A stretch of 16,803 bases of DNA from Sulfolobus sp. SCGC AB-777_G06 (GTDB lineage Archaea > Thermoproteota > Thermoprotei_A > Sulfolobales > Sulfolobaceae). The translations under genes and the position numbers were made by a program. Below, piece by piece: positions 14,259 through 16,803 of the stretch. The stretch covers positions 1 through 16,803 of the forward strand of contig QEFN01000023.1 of the NCBI GenBank assembly GCA_003086555.1, written 5' to 3'. The number at the start of each line of letters is the position of its first letter. The first letter of the stretch is position 1. The notes beneath the pieces are model-generated. The model saw nothing but the letters and a program-made list of their open reading frames with translations, was not told where the DNA came from and did not search any database.

Positions 14259-14939
14259 ATGTCACCAAATAGTCAGCAAGGAGTGTATATGTATGTTATT
14301 TCACTTAAGTTTTCTAGCAAATGGTGGGAGTTAAGTAAATCTCAGAAGTTGCAGATACTTTCGACAATAGAAGAAACAGAGAAATCTTACCGCGATAAGT
14401 TGGGCTCCTTAAAGAGGTATAACTCTCTGAGAGATAATGGAGACTTGATATACTGGGTTGCAGATGTCGAAACTTCTCTCCTAAACGAGTTCAGGTATTC
14501 TCTTGCTTCTTCCTCCTCAGGTCTTTTAATCCCCACGTTAACTTTCTTTTCGTATTTCAAGCATTCTCCGTATACGGGTAATACATCAGTCGAAATCTTA
14601 AAGTATTTGAGGCAGGAACCTTTAAGGTATTTCGTAGCCTATCCTATGAAGAAGACGGTAGACTGGTACCTGCTTCCTTTCGAGGAAAGGAAGGAAGTCA
14701 TGGATGAACATATAAGGGTTGCAAGAACTCATCCTGATAATAAAGGGATAAGGTCATATACTACGTATTCTTTCGGCATAGGCGATTATGAATTCGTAGT
14801 AATATATGAGATCCCTGAGTTAGATAAATGGATTAACATAGTTGAAAAGCTGAGAGAAGTCAGAGCTAGGAAGTGGGTTGCTTTTGAGGAGCCCATTATT
14901 GTAGGAGAGTTAGGATCTCCTGATATTTTCTTGAAATGA
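14259..14939 (+). CDS. Chlorite dismutase-family heme protein, HemQ/coproheme decarboxylase-like
   Basis: Probable coproheme decarboxylase of the coproporphyrin-dependent heme route, or a related heme-binding protein. The C-terminal half has FVAYPMKKTVDWYLLPF and EERKEVMDEH. Aligned by hand with Listeria HemQ, Y128 (in YPM) matches the catalytic Tyr147 and H151 (in MDEH) the proximal heme ligand His174, with a four-residue gap between. The N-terminus has KFSSKWWELSKSQK, the usual first strand and WW..LS of the family. 226 aa is a full one-chain protein. ATG 14259 is used; ATG 14289, 5 nt after AAGGAG, is a good alternative giving 216 aa. The last 44 bp overlap the convergent NUDIX gene. True chlorite dismutase activity is unlikely because the Tyr fits the decarboxylase type. 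Confidence 0.85.
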   Translation: MSPNSQQGVYMYVISLKFSSKWWELSKSQKLQILSTIEETEKSYRDKLGSLKRYNSLRDNGDLIYWVADVETSLLNEFRYSLASSSSGLLIPTLTFFSYFKHSPYTGNTSVEILKYLRQEPLRYFVAYPMKKTVDWYLLPFEERKEVMDEHIRVARTHPDNKGIRSYTTYSFGIGDYEFVVIYEIPELDKWINIVEKLREVRARKWVAFEEPIIVGELGSPDIFLK

Positions 14940-15420
14940 AGAGGAGAGATAACATAGTTTTACCGTCTTCAATTTTTCCTTCTTCAACCATTTTTACGGC
15001 TTCGGACAGTTTAACTTCGAAGGGTTCGATCACTTCATAATCCTCAAGTTTTTGTTGGGTTTTTTCTAATTTTGTAGCAATGAAAAGATGCATTATTTCT
15101 GTCATAACTCCGGGTGATACGTAAAACGAGATCAACTTATGGAGTTTCCCAGCTTTGTAACCTATCTCTTCCTCTATTTCTCTTTTAGCTGTCGTTTCAA
15201 TGTCTTCCCCTCTTTCAATCGTTCCTGCTGGGAGTTCAATCAGCCACTTTCCAATAATAGGTCTGAATTGCTTGATAAGTATTATCGTCTCACTGTCCAG
15301 AAATGGGGCTATAACTACTGAACCTCTATGCTTAACGTAAGCCTTCTCAACTGACTTACCGTTTGGTAAATTAAAATTATCTATCTCTACATCAAATTTT
15401 TTTGAAGAGTAAATTCTCAT
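14896..15420 (-). CDS. NUDIX hydrolase, ADP-ribose pyrophosphatase-like
   Basis: Hydrolyses a nucleoside diphosphate linked to another moiety, most likely ADP-ribose or a related sugar nucleotide. The Nudix box GX5EX7REUXEEXGU is complete at 66-88 (G66, E72, R80, E81, E84, E85, G87). The preceding FRPIIGKWLIELPAG (52-66) and following SFYVSPGVMTEIMHLF resemble the ADP-ribose subfamily. 174 aa is normal. ATG 15420 lies 7 nt after the stop codon of the VTT-like gene, so it is the second gene of a two-gene operon. It converges on and overlaps the HemQ-like gene by 44 bp. An NAD-breakdown or ADP-ribose clean-up role would suit the nearby NAD synthetase, but the two are not in the same operon. Confidence 0.92.
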   Translation of the reverse strand: MRIYSSKKFDVEIDNFNLPNGKSVEKAYVKHRGSVVIAPFLDSETIILIKQFRPIIGKWLIELPAGTIERGEDIETTAKREIEEEIGYKAGKLHKLISFYVSPGVMTEIMHLFIATKLEKTQQKLEDYEVIEPFEVKLSEAVKMVEEGKIEDGKTMLSLLFISRKYQEILTLLQ

Positions 15421-15427
15421 TTTGAGT

Positions 15428-16027
15428 TTATAAGTTGAATTTAGGGTATTTTTGTTTAATCGTCGAGTATATTTTTTCCCAATCTATTTTAGCTAAGATT
15501 ACTCCTAGTACGATAAAAGTTATGGATGAAATTACAGTAAGCTCTAATGGGCTCAGTCCACTTATTGCACTTACTTGGATTATCCCTAGTATTTCAAGAG
15601 GTATTTCTACCCCACTTTTCAGGATTTTGGCTGGTATTGTTACTTTTAACATTCTAACTAATGAAGTTCTCACTACTCCTCCGCCGATATATAGATAATC
15701 GTCTAGAGGAAGCCCTGGTAGCATGGCCATGATAAAAAGGGAAAGGATAAAGTATTCAGAACTTATAAATCGCTTAAGCAGAGGTAAGTTCTTATTTTTA
15801 TTTAAAGGTTTTTCTAGACCTATTCCTAGTATGTAGGTTAATACTTTGGCTAAACCCGCTCCGAGTCCCGACACAATAATATACAGTATTATTATTAAAA
15901 GTGAGGTGTGATAATGTATTATGAAATATGAAGTTATAACTGTATAAGGTGCACCAGCAAAGGGCAAGATATTCGACACAAAACTTATTCCAAAAACTAT
16001 AACTAAACTCACTACAATGTCATTCAT
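15428..16027 (-). CDS. VTT/DedA-like (SNARE-associated) membrane protein
   Basis: A 199-aa membrane protein with about five hydrophobic segments. The pattern SGLGAGLAKVLTYILGIGLEK and then, after a basic loop, FIMAMLPGLPLDDYLYIGGG fits the VTT/DedA fold, in which re-entrant loops carry G-x-x-G and P-x-P-x-D/E elements; many relatives transport or flip lipids. The match is by eye, so family assignment is moderate. I chose ATG 16027 rather than the in-frame TTG 16036: a TTAAAAAC box lies at the leaderless distance. It is the first gene of an operon with the NUDIX hydrolase. Confidence 0.7.
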   Translation of the reverse strand: MNDIVVSLVIVFGISFVSNILPFAGAPYTVITSYFIIHYHTSLLIIILYIIVSGLGAGLAKVLTYILGIGLEKPLNKNKNLPLLKRFISSEYFILSLFIMAMLPGLPLDDYLYIGGGVVRTSLVRMLKVTIPAKILKSGVEIPLEILGIIQVSAISGLSPLELTVISSITFIVLGVILAKIDWEKIYSTIKQKYPKFNL

Positions 16028-16050
16028 TAAGCACAAATAATAAACATTTA

Positions 16051-16058
16051 GTTTTTAA
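16051..16058 (-). promoter_or_regulatory. TATA-like box of the VTT-like / NUDIX operon
   Basis: Minus-strand TTAAAAAC lies 24-31 nt before ATG 16027. The rest of the 124-bp gap up to the IS copy (16028-16151) is very A+T-rich and shows no gene. Confidence 0.45.
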
Positions 16059-16151
16059 TTTTTCCCAATTTTTTACGCTACTATTCATTGAATTTAATAG
16101 AATTTATTATGAACAAGAGTTTTGCAATGATAAAAAAATTATTTATTGTTA

Positions 16152-16803
16152 TGCTTTGTTGATCTCTTCAATTTATTTCATAAGCATGATATGATACACT
16201 GAGAATTTTTCAGTAATTAATATTTATTTCAACGTTATTCGCAAGCTTACACCCTAATACCCGGAGCTCTACCAACTAAAGAATTAGCCAAGTGGAGCAT
16301 CCATGCATAAGCCCAGAACTTGAGCTTAGCCTCAACCACTTGTCCCAAAAAGCTTGTAGCCCTAACAGATTCCCCAAAAGTGCGCTTCACAGCTGAGAAT
16401 AAGGATTCAATCCTCCACCTAACACCGTAACCCTTCTTCTCCCTCCAACGATTATAGCCCAACCTCTTGAACTCCCTTACAACCTTTCTCCTAGCTGGAT
16501 GGCCACGTCTAGTAGAAGCGTTCTTCCTAGGTGGGACAACAACTTCAACCCCGGTCTTGTAAATCTCATTAGCATCATAAGCTTTATCTGCATAAAATTT
16601 CTTGACTTTCTTTCCCTTGTCTTGTAAATCCTTAACTGTCTTGACTGCTGTCTCAACCTCGTTTGTGGTTACTTCGGCGTTTATTATGTTGAGCTCGTCG
16701 TTATCCATTACTATTTCGATCTTGAGGAATTTTGAGTCCCTAGTTTTACCCCATTTTGCTATGATGTATTGTCCTCCCTTGTTTGTGCTTATTCCCGTTG
16801 CGT
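16152..16803 (-). mobile_element. 3' part of an IS4/IS5-type insertion sequence, right copy
   Basis: Inverted second copy of the element at the left edge, reading inward. The shared sequence ends at 16152. The adjoining chromosomal bases differ from those next to the left copy, so the two mark separate insertion sites. No difference between the copies was seen over 652 bp, which points to recent transposition, gene conversion or an assembly effect. Confidence 0.85.
16247..16801 (-). CDS. IS4/IS5-type DDE transposase, 5'-truncated by the window edge
   Basis: Same protein fragment as at the left end, on the opposite strand, with the same Y(2)R(3)E(6)K signature and the same intact C-terminus. 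The frame is open to the window edge, so the N-terminal part with the first catalytic Asp lies outside. The Met at 16708 is internal, not the start. The 95 bp between its stop and 16152 are the non-coding IS tail. Confidence 0.88.
   Translation of the reverse strand, partial: ATGISTNKGGQYIIAKWGKTRDSKFLKIEIVMDNDELNIINAEVTTNEVETAVKTVKDLQDKGKKVKKFYADKAYDANEIYKTGVEVVVPPRKNASTRRGHPARRKVVREFKRLGYNRWREKKGYGVRWRIESLFSAVKRTFGESVRATSFLGQVVEAKLKFWAYAWMLHLANSLVGRAPGIRV

Noticed and set aside
1..16803. 652-bp terminal inverted repeats suggesting a linear virus or plasmid (rudivirus-like)
   Set aside because: The repeats encode an IS transposase that runs off the edge, and the interior holds chromosomal housekeeping genes (icd, nadE, cdc6) with no structural or viral genes.
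1..16803. A composite transposon carrying cargo genes
   Set aside because: The interior matches a conserved chromosomal origin neighbourhood, and neither IS outer end or target duplication is visible. Independent insertions or an assembly break explain it better.

Overview
The window looks like chromosomal DNA of a thermoacidophilic archaeon of the order Sulfolobales (Sulfolobus, Saccharolobus or a close relative). The evidence is an A+T-rich sequence, leaderless-type promoters with a TATA box about 26-29 nt before the start codon, an Orc1/Cdc6 initiator, an S53 acid protease with many N-glycosylation sequons, and an archaeal double-guide C/D box sRNA. The gene order S53 protease - icd - non-coding gap - orc1/cdc6 is, from memory, the neighbourhood of replication origin oriC2 in Saccharolobus solfataricus and its relatives.

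Layout. (1) 1-652 and 16152-16803 are two inverted, apparently identical copies of the 3' part of an IS4/IS5-type insertion sequence, each cut at the window edge at the same point. (2) 676-3912 (-) is a large membrane-anchored S53 protease, divergent from icd (3991-5220, +), an NADP-type isocitrate dehydrogenase. (3) 5221-5659 has no gene and has the features of a replication origin: an 11-bp dyad followed by six G (ORB-like), a very A+T-rich stretch with a 16-bp palindrome, and an inverted repeat just before the initiator gene. (4) cdc6-3 (5660-6820, +) is followed by a small coiled-coil gene, a multi-spanning MscS-related membrane protein, a C/D box sRNA (about 8043-8095) and a pterin-4a-carbinolamine dehydratase (8124-8402).

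(5) From 8395 to 14139 all genes lie on the minus strand. In order of transcription they are a THEP1-type NTPase, a GT-C-like membrane protein, NAD synthetase (nadE), a glutaminase-type nitrilase, a small membrane protein, a winged-helix regulator, a cysteine-rich protein of unknown function and a second unknown protein. The GT-C-like gene, nadE and the nitrilase are joined with no gap or by overlap; the last two probably form a two-subunit glutamine-dependent NAD synthetase. (6) A chlorite-dismutase/HemQ family gene (14259-14939, +) overlaps tail to tail with a NUDIX hydrolase, which is transcribed behind a VTT/DedA-like membrane protein (15428-16027, -).

Most interesting items: the sRNA, whose two 12-nt guides appear to match both strands of 16S rRNA helix 27 (the 885-890 / 910-912 region); the origin with its ORB-like element; the split NAD synthetase pair; the S53 protease with a changed calcium site; and the identical inverted IS copies flanking an origin-bearing segment. 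No tRNA, rRNA or CRISPR array was seen.
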